A stretch of 27,130 nt of DNA from IMG/VR virus record IMGVR_UViG_3300022868_000080, positions 1 through 27,130 of that record; one strand, given 5' to 3'. The notes beneath the pieces were generated by a model. The model had not been told where the DNA came from, made no database searches, and saw only the letters and a program-made list of their open reading frames with translations. Position 1 is the first letter of the stretch, and every line of letters begins with the position of its first letter. Positions 1-7,823 of this stretch are shown piece by piece. The translations under genes and the position numbers were made by a program. The DNA is from a virus.

Positions 1-1235
1 CCACACTCGGTCAAGTATTCCTCATTGGTTCCGTCAAGACGACGAGCGCCGTAACCTTCAGAATGGGTCTTTGAAGTGTCTTCGCCGTAGAATGAAGTAT
101 CGTCGATGTACTTGTAGGTCAGTTCCTTAGGCTCGAGCAACACACCCATGTTACGAGTAGTTGCATCGTAACTGAACAGTGGGTGAGTTTTCATGTGGAT
201 AGTACCAAAGGGTGTGATCCAAGTACGAATGTCCATTCCGTAAGTCTTCTGCGCTGGCTGAAGGTTGATCTGCCCACCAGCCATTGCCAAAGCATCAATG
301 CCGAGCAAGAAACCAGAACCGCACAAGCAAAGTTTTTCATTCGCTCCATAGCGGAAGATCTGCTCCAGCATATTTTTGAACCAGGTCTCACCACCCTGGG
401 CCCAGGTGAGTCCGGAGTAGGTTGCGTTGAGAGTGTAATCGTCTACGTTCGCTGGTGCATAGGTGCGAATGAAGTTGATTACGCCCTGAGTGGTACGTTC
501 AGGCTTTCCATTGTCTCCAATGTTGGAAGTTTGAATTCCCCAGAGGAAGGCCAGTTCCATTTCCCAGGAGTGCATTTCGAGAGCTTCGGATTTTGCCTTC
601 TGGTACTGATCACCAGTTCGAAGGCGAGTCTTGCGCGCGGTACGAGTTAAGGAAAGAGGTGTTCGGAAGATCTGAGTGTAATTGTCCACTTCCGTAGGAT
701 CCTGAGCAACTGCATCAGGCATTTCCCCACCTTCAGGATTCATGTTACCGATGATTAAGAAGGTATCACATTCACTTAAGTCATTATCAGGTGAATTATC
801 ATCGTCTTCGAGCAGCTTCACTGCAAGAACAGAGTTGGTTGTTCCTCTGGTTACGCCAGTTACTTTGCCGACTACGTCAACGCGGTAATCAGATGCGTCG
901 CGGAGAAGGATTTGATGGCCTTCACGAATGTAGTTTGCAAGCACTGTAGTGATTTGAATATACAGAACATCACCAGCTACTCCACCATTTACATAGGCTA
1001 CTGACAGATCGGGTAAGGTATAAACTCCACCTACATCTCCGCCTACTGAACCCTGAGACTGTGTCCACCAGTGAAAGCGCGGATCGTCTACAGATTCACT
1101 TCCCATCATTGACAGGATGGCGGTCAAAGGAGCCATTCCGTTAGGGTACAGATAGAGAATTTGCTCTCTCCAATTTTCAGGGCGCTGGTTTGTTACCCAG
1201 TCACCGTCTCCTCTCATTCCTAAAAATCCAGGCAT
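1..1235 (-). CDS. Major capsid protein, SU10/DUF5309-like (C-terminus cut by window edge)
   Basis: The frame is open from an ATG at 1235 to the window edge, giving 411 residues without a stop. The start has a strong GGAGG eight bases upstream. The sequence resembles the SU10-type (DUF5309) HK97-fold capsid family. It has an N-terminal arm, a beta-rich middle with VVGKVTGVTRGTTNS, and then a long helix region (RTARKTRLRTGDQYQKAK followed by EALEMHSWEMELAFLWG). After that comes GKPERTTQGVINFI, which matches the family's typical RTxGGxxxFI stretch after the spine helix. The family forms the icosahedral shell. It is the last gene read in the visible head operon, downstream of a scaffold-like gene, as expected for a capsid gene. 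The family call is from recognition by eye; the capsid role is more secure than the subfamily. Confidence 0.8.
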   Translation of the reverse strand, partial: MPGFLGMRGDGDWVTNQRPENWREQILYLYPNGMAPLTAILSMMGSESVDDPRFHWWTQSQGSVGGDVGGVYTLPDLSVAYVNGGVAGDVLYIQITTVLANYIREGHQILLRDASDYRVDVVGKVTGVTRGTTNSVLAVKLLEDDDNSPDNDLSECDTFLIIGNMNPEGGEMPDAVAQDPTEVDNYTQIFRTPLSLTRTARKTRLRTGDQYQKAKSEALEMHSWEMELAFLWGIQTSNIGDNGKPERTTQGVINFIRTYAPANVDDYTLNATYSGLTWAQGGETWFKNMLEQIFRYGANEKLCLCGSGFLLGIDALAMAGGQINLQPAQKTYGMDIRTWITPFGTIHMKTHPLFSYDATTRNMGVLLEPKELTYKYIDDTSFYGEDTSKTHSEGYGARRLDGTNEEYLTEC

Positions 1236-1259
1236 GTTGTTACCTCCAGTTAGTTTAAG

Positions 1260-1631
1260 CTAAGGTTGCTTAGGGAATAAATCATCAAATGTGAATCTTA
1301 AAGCACCACACATATGCCAGTAGAGTCCATCACTGTACCATAGTGTTGGTTCACATTTATCGTAGCATACTATGTCATCTCCCCAACACTCAGAATCATT
1401 TTGGTCAGTGATGGTTACGGAGTTAATCCAATCTGCTTCTCGACATAAGATGCTGTAAAATCGCCCTTTGGCTTCTGAGACAGGTGGAAGGGTAATTGTA
1501 ATCGGCCCACTGTCTTCGCCTGCCATAGGACGTAAGACATAGTCTCGGACGGACATAGTATAGTCCGCCTCAGGATTATGATACTTATCAACTATTTCCT
1601 TATCATGTTGTGCTGATCTATCTTCGAGCAT
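1260..1631 (-). CDS. Small protein sharing the N-terminal module of the 401-aa virion-type protein
   Basis: A protein of 123 residues. Residues 14 to about 107 align without large gaps to the N-terminus of the gene at 2149-3354: both have VDKYHNPxADYxM, VRDYVLRP, ITITLP, VSEAKGRFYSI and YSDGLxW. The module therefore looks like an independent domain, present here almost alone and there fused to a long C-terminal region. Similar beta-rich N-terminal pieces in phages often sit on fibres or decoration proteins, so a virion role is likely but not shown. It lies between the capsid gene and a 130-aa gene. Its leader has only a weak GGTGA ahead of the ATG. The cysteine content (five) is higher than in its paralogue. 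No enzymatic motif is seen. Confidence 0.7.
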   Translation of the reverse strand: MLEDRSAQHDKEIVDKYHNPEADYTMSVRDYVLRPMAGEDSGPITITLPPVSEAKGRFYSILCREADWINSVTITDQNDSECWGDDIVCYDKCEPTLWYSDGLYWHMCGALRFTFDDLFPKQP

Positions 1632-1644
1632 GGTAAGTCACCAT

Positions 1645-1669
1645 AGTCCGTTAAAAAATTAAACAGACT
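1645..1669. repeat. 25-bp palindromic element, copy 1
   Basis: Left half AGTCCGTT, 9-base A/T spacer, right half AACAGACT. It contains the stop codon of the leftward gene that ends at 1659 and lies just upstream of the next leftward gene. One C-A mismatch would break an RNA stem. Confidence 0.85.
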
Positions 1670-2051
1670 TTAACGCTTCAAGTTCTACAAATTTATCTAG
1701 CATCGCAAGTGAGCTAGGTTTGATCATCAAGGGTTTGCCTTCGATTACCTGAGGTAGTTTTATTTTGTCAAAGACTAACTCAGTCTTCTGTGCCATTAAC
1801 TCATTGAGTTCAAGTATGAATTTAGTCCAGTTCTCACTTTCAGGTGTAATAGATAATTGATTAGTCTTAATATCCATCGCACCATAGCGAGTTACTAAAC
1901 CATTGCGAACTTTGTCAATGGATTGGAATAGTTCGCTTAGTTTAGTAGACAACTTTGCAATCGCCATGCTAGTTCGAACTGGTAATTCCATACTGAATAA
2001 TTCCTCAAGAGTCTTGGTAGCACCAAAGATTTCGCCGTTCGTAAGTTCCAT
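1659..2051 (-). CDS. Hypothetical phage protein, possibly DUF1617-like
   Basis: A helical protein of 130 residues starting MELTNGEIFGATKTLEELF. An opening LTNGEIF followed by a helix is typical of small phage proteins annotated as DUF1617, which sit near head genes, but I recognise this only weakly. No catalytic or membrane motif is visible. The ribosome binding site, AGGAGA, lies in the loop of a 6-bp hairpin (2055-2073). The last codons and the stop lie within palindromic element copy 1. The gene lies in the head operon between the 401-aa protein and the 123-aa protein. Confidence 0.65.
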   Translation of the reverse strand: MELTNGEIFGATKTLEELFSMELPVRTSMAIAKLSTKLSELFQSIDKVRNGLVTRYGAMDIKTNQLSITPESENWTKFILELNELMAQKTELVFDKIKLPQVIEGKPLMIKPSSLAMLDKFVELEALKSV

Positions 2052-2054
2052 TTA

Positions 2055-2073
2055 GTTATCTCCTGTTGATAAC
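2055..2073 (-). promoter_or_regulatory. Shine-Dalgarno hairpin in leader of the 130-aa gene
   Basis: Read on the minus strand: GTTATC, loop AACAGGA, GATAAC, then TAAATG. The stem is 6 bp and perfect, and the loop holds most of the ribosome binding site. The loop is identical to that at 4205-4223, while the stem differs by compensating changes. Confidence 0.55.
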
Positions 2074-2084
2074 CTGGAAGTTAA

Positions 2085-2137
2085 AGTGGGAAGGTTGGCC
2101 AGGAACCAACTTTTCAGGACTAGTACCCTATCCCACT
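2085..2137 (-). other. Possible structured RNA between the 401-aa and 130-aa genes
   Basis: AGTGGGA (minus strand, from 2137) and TCCCACT (ending at 2085) form a 7-bp closing stem. Inside it a second hairpin of up to 8 bp pairs AAAGTTGG with CCAACCTT across a 7-nt loop, and a weaker one surrounds ACTAGT. No U-tract follows, so it is not an ordinary terminator. It occupies most of the 97-nt gap between the two genes. Confidence 0.4.
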
Positions 2138-2148
2138 GAATTTAATTT

Positions 2149-3354
2149 CTACTGATCAGCCCACTCAGTGTCAATTACAGATGCATCGTAGAATGGAATG
2201 TAATAGTGCGTTCCAGCACAGTCAATCTTAATCACGCCATCTGCAGCATCTGCATCAGTAATTGTAGTGTTTGCCACATAAGCTCCATCAGACATGTCAG
2301 CATCAAGGAACCTAAAAGCATGCCAGATGTAAGACTGCCCACCAACTGCAGAAGCCTCGAACTTAATACCACTACCCATTCTAGCAGCATCAGTTGCAAT
2401 CAGATGAATTCCAGCAATGTTGTTATTAGTGTAGCAATGGACTTCAACACCGTAGTCGCAGTAGTTCCTCATTAACGCCTTAACGCCAATTACTGAGCCA
2501 GCAATGTTGTCTACAGAGCCACAGTCGAAAAGTCCAGCAATAAGCGGTTGGTCGAGTGTTCCACCAGTTGCTATAGAGGCCACACCAAGAATTGCATAGC
2601 AACCGCCGGTGTCAGCCAAGGCACAAGCTACGCCGTCGATAGTCATTGAACCAAAGACGCCTACATGCTGATTGCTAGTATCACCAGGCTGTGCACCTGA
2701 AATAGAGCACTTGCCCCAGATTGCATAAGAGTCCTGGACTACATGAGCACAGTCAATTCGGATATAGTGTCCAATCATGAAGCCAGTAGCGCCGAAAGTT
2801 TCAGACGTTGCCAGGGTCATGTACTTGCCCATGAGGTAATTACCGCCAGTAATTTCAGCAGTAAGGTTAACTCGCTCGATGATTATTGAGTCAGCTACTG
2901 TACCGAATGCAAGTGCGGTTCCAGCATTGTCTGCAGCAATTAAGATAGCTGCACTGTTAAAGCCAGTTCCCCAAGTGTTAATGATAGCAATTTGCGAGTC
3001 GTCTACGGCTGCACCCAGTACCATGCTGTCAGGTCCATTAGCCCACATGAGTCCATCAGAGTAAAGGAGCAAGCTGTCACCTGGATCAACAAGTCTAATG
3101 TCGCCGTCCCAAGACTCGGAATCATCTCCATCTTGGATGATGACAGGAAGAATTGCAGTAACATTTCCTGCAGCTTTGATTGAGTAAAATCTACCTTTTG
3201 CCTCAGACACAAGTGGCAAGGTAATGGTGATAGCGGCGGCTGCCACTGTAGGTCGTAAGACATAATCCCTAACCGTCATTGCATAATCTGCAACAGGGTT
3301 GTGGTACTTGTCTACAACTTCGTTCTGCTGTTCACCAAATCTTTCCAGTCCCAT
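2149..3354 (-). CDS. Probable virion protein with a shared N-terminal module
   Basis: A protein of 401 residues with a strong GGAGG before the ATG. Residues 13 to about 107 form the module also found in the 123-aa protein at 1260-1631. The remaining 290 residues are rich in Gly, Ala, Ile and Thr with alternating beta patterns (for example GVFGSMTIDGVACALADTGG and GVIKIDCAGTHYYIPFYDAS), as in beta-structured fibre, spike or decoration proteins. No collagen repeat, peptidase or glycosidase motif is seen. Its position between the scaffold-like gene and the capsid gene favours a head-associated protein; a tail fibre is the alternative. Function is inferred from composition and context only. Confidence 0.7.
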   Translation of the reverse strand: MGLERFGEQQNEVVDKYHNPVADYAMTVRDYVLRPTVAAAAITITLPLVSEAKGRFYSIKAAGNVTAILPVIIQDGDDSESWDGDIRLVDPGDSLLLYSDGLMWANGPDSMVLGAAVDDSQIAIINTWGTGFNSAAILIAADNAGTALAFGTVADSIIIERVNLTAEITGGNYLMGKYMTLATSETFGATGFMIGHYIRIDCAHVVQDSYAIWGKCSISGAQPGDTSNQHVGVFGSMTIDGVACALADTGGCYAILGVASIATGGTLDQPLIAGLFDCGSVDNIAGSVIGVKALMRNYCDYGVEVHCYTNNNIAGIHLIATDAARMGSGIKFEASAVGGQSYIWHAFRFLDADMSDGAYVANTTITDADAADGVIKIDCAGTHYYIPFYDASVIDTEWADQ

Positions 3355-3359
3355 AGTTA

Positions 3360-4202
3360 TTACCTCCGAATTATTTTATTCATTTCTTCTAACTCATTTA
3401 GAAGAGGGTCAGTGTTTGGCTTATCATCCGCTATAGTCATACGCCGTTTTCTAGATGGAAGCTTTGGAGATTTTCTTGGTCCATCTTGTTTCGTGGCGTT
3501 CTTGTGCAGTTCAAGACGTTTCCTTGATTCATCAGCAACCATTGGGAGAAGTTCCATCATGTCTTTTCCAGGATGCTCAGTTGCGACTTCTTCGAAAACT
3601 GCAGCTACGACTTTCTTAAATGGTTGTAGTTCTTGATTATCAGCGTAGAATTTAGTGTTCATTTCCTTAAGCCTATCCATCATGTCTACACTGGAACGAA
3701 CTATTTCAGGAATTGAACGTAAGATTCCTTCACCAAGAGTTTTGCGCGTATCAGTTACTGCTCGCTGGTAGATGGAATTGAATACTTTATTAAGCTTATC
3801 TGGATCTCGAATTAAGTCTTCTAAGTCCTCATCCTCAGTGAGGAATTCTTGTGGTTCGAAAGTAGGTGGTTCTTCCTTAGGAATTTCTTTTTCAGGTTCT
3901 TCTTTAGTTTCTTTTTCCTCTAGTTTCCTACGCAGTTCAGTGATAGTTGCGTCTCGTTCGTCTTCTTCAGGAACTTCTTTTTCATCAGTAGCTTCCTCTT
4001 CATCTACAGTTTCTTCTTCCGTAGAATCATCTTCTACATCATCAGTAGATTTATCCTCAACTTCTTCTTCTTCCTTATCATCAATAATTTCTTCTTCCTT
4101 TGGATCAGACTCAGGTTCAGGTTCAGGTGATAAATCCTTAATCACTGACTCAAAGGCATCATTCATTTCAGACACTTCACTTTTCAATGCTTCTTCTCCC
4201 AT
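3360..4202 (-). CDS. Acidic scaffold-like protein
   Basis: A protein of 280 residues. Residues about 25-115 are extremely acidic and low in complexity (runs of Glu and Asp, with PEPEPES). The C-terminal half is helical and charged and ends with a basic stretch (PRKSPKLPSRKRR) and a last helix. A disordered acidic half, a helical half and a basic C-terminal tail, encoded just upstream of the capsid gene, is the usual profile of a phage capsid scaffolding protein, which drives procapsid assembly and binds the capsid protein through its basic end. No protease motif is visible. The leader carries a Shine-Dalgarno sequence in a hairpin loop (4205-4223). The long serine-rich frame on the opposite strand is only a reflection of the acidic codons. 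Confidence 0.7.
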   Translation of the reverse strand: MGEEALKSEVSEMNDAFESVIKDLSPEPEPESDPKEEEIIDDKEEEEVEDKSTDDVEDDSTEEETVDEEEATDEKEVPEEDERDATITELRRKLEEKETKEEPEKEIPKEEPPTFEPQEFLTEDEDLEDLIRDPDKLNKVFNSIYQRAVTDTRKTLGEGILRSIPEIVRSSVDMMDRLKEMNTKFYADNQELQPFKKVVAAVFEEVATEHPGKDMMELLPMVADESRKRLELHKNATKQDGPRKSPKLPSRKRRMTIADDKPNTDPLLNELEEMNKIIRR

Positions 4203-4204
4203 AG

Positions 4205-4223
4205 TTAATCTCCTGTTGATTAA
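4205..4223 (-). promoter_or_regulatory. Shine-Dalgarno hairpin in leader of the scaffold-like gene
   Basis: Read on the minus strand: TTAATC, loop AACAGGA, GATTAA, then CTATG. It has the same loop as at 2055-2073, and the three outer base pairs are replaced by other complementary pairs or kept. It directly follows palindromic element copy 2. Confidence 0.55.
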
Positions 4224-4225
4224 TT

Positions 4226-4250
4226 AGATTGTTTAAAAATTTAACGGACT
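4226..4250. repeat. 25-bp palindromic element, copy 2
   Basis: Halves AGATTGTT and AACGGACT around nine A/T bases. It abuts the stop codon of the leftward gene ending at 4251 and precedes the leader of the scaffold-like gene. Confidence 0.85.
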
Positions 4251-5066
4251 TTAAACTTGAAGTTTCCTGTTAAGTTCAAGCCAGTATCCGTGGACGACTA
4301 CTCCGTCTCCGCCAATGTTAGTCACTGATAAAACATCACGAGTTTGCATTGCTAAGTCAACTCCTGCAGGTGCATTAAGGAAGAACGTTCCTCCAGTGGT
4401 TGAACCAGTGTTTTGAACTACAGTAATATCATCATCAAGTGCAATGATGTGTTTGACAACTCCAGCCTCACCAAGACTCATGGTGGTTAAGTTAACTGCC
4501 GCGTCTGCTGTTAGGCCGATTACTTCAACTCTTACATTATTAATGTCTGTGCCGGTTACAAGTGAAGTCTGTCCAGCAGTCATGTTTGCAGCTGTATAAG
4601 TTGCATTACCAGATGCATCACCAGTTACTCGGAAAACTTCATACCAGATTCCGTTTAGGCTAGTGCTAGTGTCTCCACCGATGTTTACTAATCCAATGAT
4701 GTTACCAGCAGCAAGTGCTAGATCAACCCCACCATTTAAGACCATGTAACTAGCGTCATGTTTAATAGTTACATTACCATCTCCGGCGCGGATTGTCTTA
4801 AGCATCCCACCTGAACCTTTAGTAATCTGCTCAAGGTTTACTGCTACAGCACCTGTTAGTGAGATTACCTCAAGCGCTATATCTGCTATGTCTACGCCTA
4901 TTTCTAAAGTACTTTCTCCAGCACCCATTTCATAGGTGGTATCCGCAGCACTAGCACCAGTGATAGCATTCCAGACTTCATTAATTTCTACTCTATTTTC
5001 CCTAATGTAAAGAGGCCATAGGGCATTTAGTACTTGATCAACTGGTTTCGTTGAGTCGATTGTCAT
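4251..5066 (-). CDS. Probable virion protein with two tandem beta domains
   Basis: A protein of 271 residues. After a short N-terminal helix it contains two similar units, about residues 45-146 and 157-266. Each has a VxVIxLT...AVNL stretch, then a GxxxxIxAxDxxIT-like stretch, then GVDLAxxxxxxxxxxNIGGD, and ends with a GxWxExxR motif. This is an internal duplication of about 100 residues, a pattern common in phage decoration, baseplate or fibre proteins. The ATG has GGAGG twelve bases upstream and lies inside the end of the preceding gene (29-bp overlap), suggesting coupled translation. No enzymatic motif is seen; a virion role is inferred from the head operon context. Confidence 0.7.
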   Translation of the reverse strand: MTIDSTKPVDQVLNALWPLYIRENRVEINEVWNAITGASAADTTYEMGAGESTLEIGVDIADIALEVISLTGAVAVNLEQITKGSGGMLKTIRAGDGNVTIKHDASYMVLNGGVDLALAAGNIIGLVNIGGDTSTSLNGIWYEVFRVTGDASGNATYTAANMTAGQTSLVTGTDINNVRVEVIGLTADAAVNLTTMSLGEAGVVKHIIALDDDITVVQNTGSTTGGTFFLNAPAGVDLAMQTRDVLSVTNIGGDGVVVHGYWLELNRKLQV

Positions 5067-5352
5067 CTTTTTTATCCTCCAGAATTTGAAGAAGTATGTC
5101 TGGGATACTTAGGAAATATGAGATTGCTTTTCTTCGTCCCTTAATGTCACCTAAGTGAATTAACGTCTCGGATGTATTAGGAACTATCATATGACCTGAG
5201 TCGTCTACGTGCGGTTCACCGACTAGGTCATATTCAAGCTCAGCTCGTTTAGCTAGATCATTGAGTTCTTCCTTAATGTCTAGCCAAACAAACGAGTCTT
5301 TGAACTCTTCAATTTCAGATTGAGAAGATCTGATAGTTTCTTCATCGAGCAT
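5038..5352 (-). CDS. Hypothetical protein of the head operon
   Basis: A protein of 104 residues, acidic at the N-terminus and helical, with no motif I recognise. It includes IKGRRKAISYFLSIPDILLQIL, an amphipathic helix region. Its ATG overlaps the stop of the upstream gene (TAATG), so translation is probably coupled. Its own end overlaps the next gene by 29 bp. A head-completion or connector role would fit its place two genes after the portal, but the sequence does not show it. Confidence 0.6.
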   Translation of the reverse strand: MLDEETIRSSQSEIEEFKDSFVWLDIKEELNDLAKRAELEYDLVGEPHVDDSGHMIVPNTSETLIHLGDIKGRRKAISYFLSIPDILLQILEDKKDDNRLNETS

Positions 5353-5822
5353 TAGTTGTGCACCTTTATGATCGTGTAGTTAAGGATGATTGAAAGTGTT
5401 GAAGTTGACAACGCACCAGTTGGATCGGCGACTGGGACTACGGCGACTACTGCTTGGTCCAAGACACGTGTGACTTCACCCCAGTAGGCTACTCCGGATT
5501 CGACTGCGATTGCGTCTGCTACACTGTTGAGGAAAGCAGCCGCGAAGCCGTCATTGACTAGTACAGTTCCAGCGCCATCAACTGCGCGGATTTCCAAGTC
5601 ATTGGCTCCAGCGAATGCACCGCCACTGTAATCAAGGTAGGCAATCGCTGTGTCAATAAGGATGAACTTGTTAGGCCCAGGCGCTGCAATCAAAGTCTGC
5701 GGCGTAGTATGCAAAGCCAAGACTTGCGCGGCAGTTAGTTTGACTTTCTTCGAATTATGCTGCATACCATACTGGTCGATGAAACCTTCTCTGGATTCTA
5801 CTACATCATAAAGTGCTCTCAT
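5352..5822 (-). CDS. Probable virion/decoration-type protein
   Basis: A protein of 156 residues, mainly beta strands. It resembles a type of small phage protein with the order VKLTAAQVLALHTTPQTLI, then APGPNKFILIDTAIAYLDY, then GANDLEIR and FLNSVADAIAVESG. I know such proteins from head and tail operons as unnamed structural proteins, but the exact role is not established. A clear AAGGAG lies before the ATG. It follows the portal gene by 13 bp and is coupled to the next gene by a TAATG overlap. Confidence 0.65.
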   Translation of the reverse strand: MRALYDVVESREGFIDQYGMQHNSKKVKLTAAQVLALHTTPQTLIAAPGPNKFILIDTAIAYLDYSGGAFAGANDLEIRAVDGAGTVLVNDGFAAAFLNSVADAIAVESGVAYWGEVTRVLDQAVVAVVPVADPTGALSTSTLSIILNYTIIKVHN

Positions 5823-5835
5823 TGTTTAGTCTCCT

Positions 5836-7800
5836 TTATTGCTGCATTTCGTTTATAGGGATTAAGTTGCCAGCCTGAGCTTGTTGCTGCACTTGTTCAT
5901 CAGGCATTACCTGTGGCTGAATCTGATCAATGTTACGTCGGAAGTCTTCTACATTTTTTGCGCCTAACTGCTGAGCTATGTACATGAAGATTCTAGTCAC
6001 ATCAAATTGTTGAGATAGTTCTTCATTAGTACCTATTGTTTTAAATAAGTCAATCCAAGAGTCGGAGAAGTTACCTCCAGGGATTGAACCGTCCCTGACT
6101 ATTACATCATAGTTTACTGACAGATCGTAGAGTGATACACTAGTCCCACGCTGGTTTTGATTTGCAAAAGTTTTTCTTAAAGATTCTTCATGCCTGCCAA
6201 CTAGGCGGACGTAGGCATCTTGAGACATATATTGCTGAGTGTGGACCGCGAACATAGTGCCGATGTCTTGCATGAACTGCATTCCGATGATCATTGAGAT
6301 GTGTTGAAGGCGGCTTATTGAAGATCCGCGGGTTCCCTTGAACTCGGCAGAGGTTAAGCGTTCAGGGCCACCTTGACGAAGTGAACCTTGCATAGATTGA
6401 TCGGCGCCTGAAGTACGGTCCATCATAGAAGTTATATAAGATGCGTCTGCTATGTTAGCGCGAGTTATGTCTTGAACCATTAGTTGTTGAACAACCTTGT
6501 CAACTCCGCGTCCCCAAGCTGGGCGTCGTAAGCGAATGAGCGCTCCAGGTCGTGGATCTTTTAAATCATTGATGTTGACTAAGTATGGGTCGACTATAAG
6601 CATGTCGTTTATAGCTTTCTTTACATTAGCTATGTGTGAGTTGAATTCGAAATCTAAGACGCCTTGCAAACCACTTAGCATTTCAAGTCTGCTAACTGGA
6701 GTAATTGAGTATCCGTCATATTCAGGTGAAGCTACGCTAACTGGATACATTCCATGATCGTGGTCTGCGCGGTTTGCAGCTATGATAATGTCATCTGATG
6801 CAAGCTCAAAGTACCATTTTTCAGGAACTTCAACGTTAGACAACTTCCAGTCTTTAGGAATGATAGTAACATACATCTTGATAATGTCAACTGGGTTTGT
6901 TGTGTTAGTCATTGAACGGTTTAGTTCTTTATCGCCTCCATGACGGACTTCGCGGTCGCTTTGATCAAGGGCTAAGGTTGATCGGTAGTCTTTTTTGTCC
7001 TTAAGATACTTGATGTTGAATAGACCACCTTCAGATTGGCTTTCTTCTGATAAGATATTCATATAGTTATCACGATCAATCCAACCTATGAATTCGCCAT
7101 CTTGAATATTTGCACTTGAAACTGAAGGATCAGGTAGCCACATGTAAGGGTCGATGTTTGATAGTTTGTTACCTTCGAAAAGAAGTGAATCGACCATCTG
7201 GACGTCGTTGGTAACTTGTTCGCCGAGGTCAGACTGGGTAATTATAGATGATTTAACTGGTTTACGTCCGAATTGTTTCTTCCATCCAGGTATTGCAATG
7301 CCTACACCGTATGCTAGTGAATCGCGGAGTGAAGTGTGGACAGCTAATGGAACTTTGGTTTTAATGCAGTGGAGATTAACTACCATCTCAAGCATCATCG
7401 CGCCTATTACGTCGTTGTCTTCTACCCCTTCATATTGAAACATAGGGTCTTGGAAGAACGCCATTGTTAGGTAAGTTAAGAGTGACTCTAAGATTGAATA
7501 AGTGTAAGGGAAGACTATTGATACAGGCTCAGTTATGTCTTTGTTTTTTGCGGCTAGTTCTTTGTCTTTCAATGGAATGTAAGCAGTTAACATTCGGTCT
7601 ATTTCGCGCCAGTAAGGGAAGCGTTTGGAGATTTCATGTCTAGCCTCATTCGCGCGTTCCCAGATTTTGTCTCGGAGAGAATTATGCAGGTCACTTCCTG
7701 GTTTGAGGTTAAGTCCAGAGGGGTATTTATAGTTATGCTCTTTACCTTTAGAATAACTTTCTTTCCAACTAGATGGCTCGCCTTTGACAATGTATGGCAT
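5836..7800 (-). CDS. Portal protein
   Basis: A protein of 654 residues, of the size of long podovirus-like portals. The N-terminal region contains RDKIWERANEARHEISKRFPYWREIDRMLTAY and TEPVSIVFPYTYSILESLLTYL, a helical stretch typical of portal proteins. The middle has a TGxxxxxPxW-like segment (YGVGIAIPGWKKQFG) and a P-G-A-L-I-R-L stretch. The C-terminus ends in a Gln-rich tail (about residues 625-654) typical of the portal barrel or crown. Twelve copies normally form the ring at one head vertex through which DNA is packaged by the terminase. TAGGAGC precedes the ATG. It follows the fibre-like gene and precedes the small virion genes. No single catalytic motif exists for this family, so the call rests on size, pattern and order. 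Confidence 0.8.
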   Translation of the reverse strand: MPYIVKGEPSSWKESYSKGKEHNYKYPSGLNLKPGSDLHNSLRDKIWERANEARHEISKRFPYWREIDRMLTAYIPLKDKELAAKNKDITEPVSIVFPYTYSILESLLTYLTMAFFQDPMFQYEGVEDNDVIGAMMLEMVVNLHCIKTKVPLAVHTSLRDSLAYGVGIAIPGWKKQFGRKPVKSSIITQSDLGEQVTNDVQMVDSLLFEGNKLSNIDPYMWLPDPSVSSANIQDGEFIGWIDRDNYMNILSEESQSEGGLFNIKYLKDKKDYRSTLALDQSDREVRHGGDKELNRSMTNTTNPVDIIKMYVTIIPKDWKLSNVEVPEKWYFELASDDIIIAANRADHDHGMYPVSVASPEYDGYSITPVSRLEMLSGLQGVLDFEFNSHIANVKKAINDMLIVDPYLVNINDLKDPRPGALIRLRRPAWGRGVDKVVQQLMVQDITRANIADASYITSMMDRTSGADQSMQGSLRQGGPERLTSAEFKGTRGSSISRLQHISMIIGMQFMQDIGTMFAVHTQQYMSQDAYVRLVGRHEESLRKTFANQNQRGTSVSLYDLSVNYDVIVRDGSIPGGNFSDSWIDLFKTIGTNEELSQQFDVTRIFMYIAQQLGAKNVEDFRRNIDQIQPQVMPDEQVQQQAQAGNLIPINEMQQ

Positions 7801-7823
7801 TTAGTTGCTCCTAACTCATTATA

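Noticed and set aside
183-650. Open frame of 155 codons on the plus strand
   Set aside because: It lies antisense to the capsid gene, whose minus-strand frame has the family pattern and a strong ribosome binding site. The plus frame has no such signal or recognisable protein.
3772-4227. Serine-rich frame of 151 codons on the plus strand
   Set aside because: A mirror of the Glu/Asp-rich codons (GAA, GAG, GAT) of the scaffold-like gene. Low complexity and no ribosome binding site.
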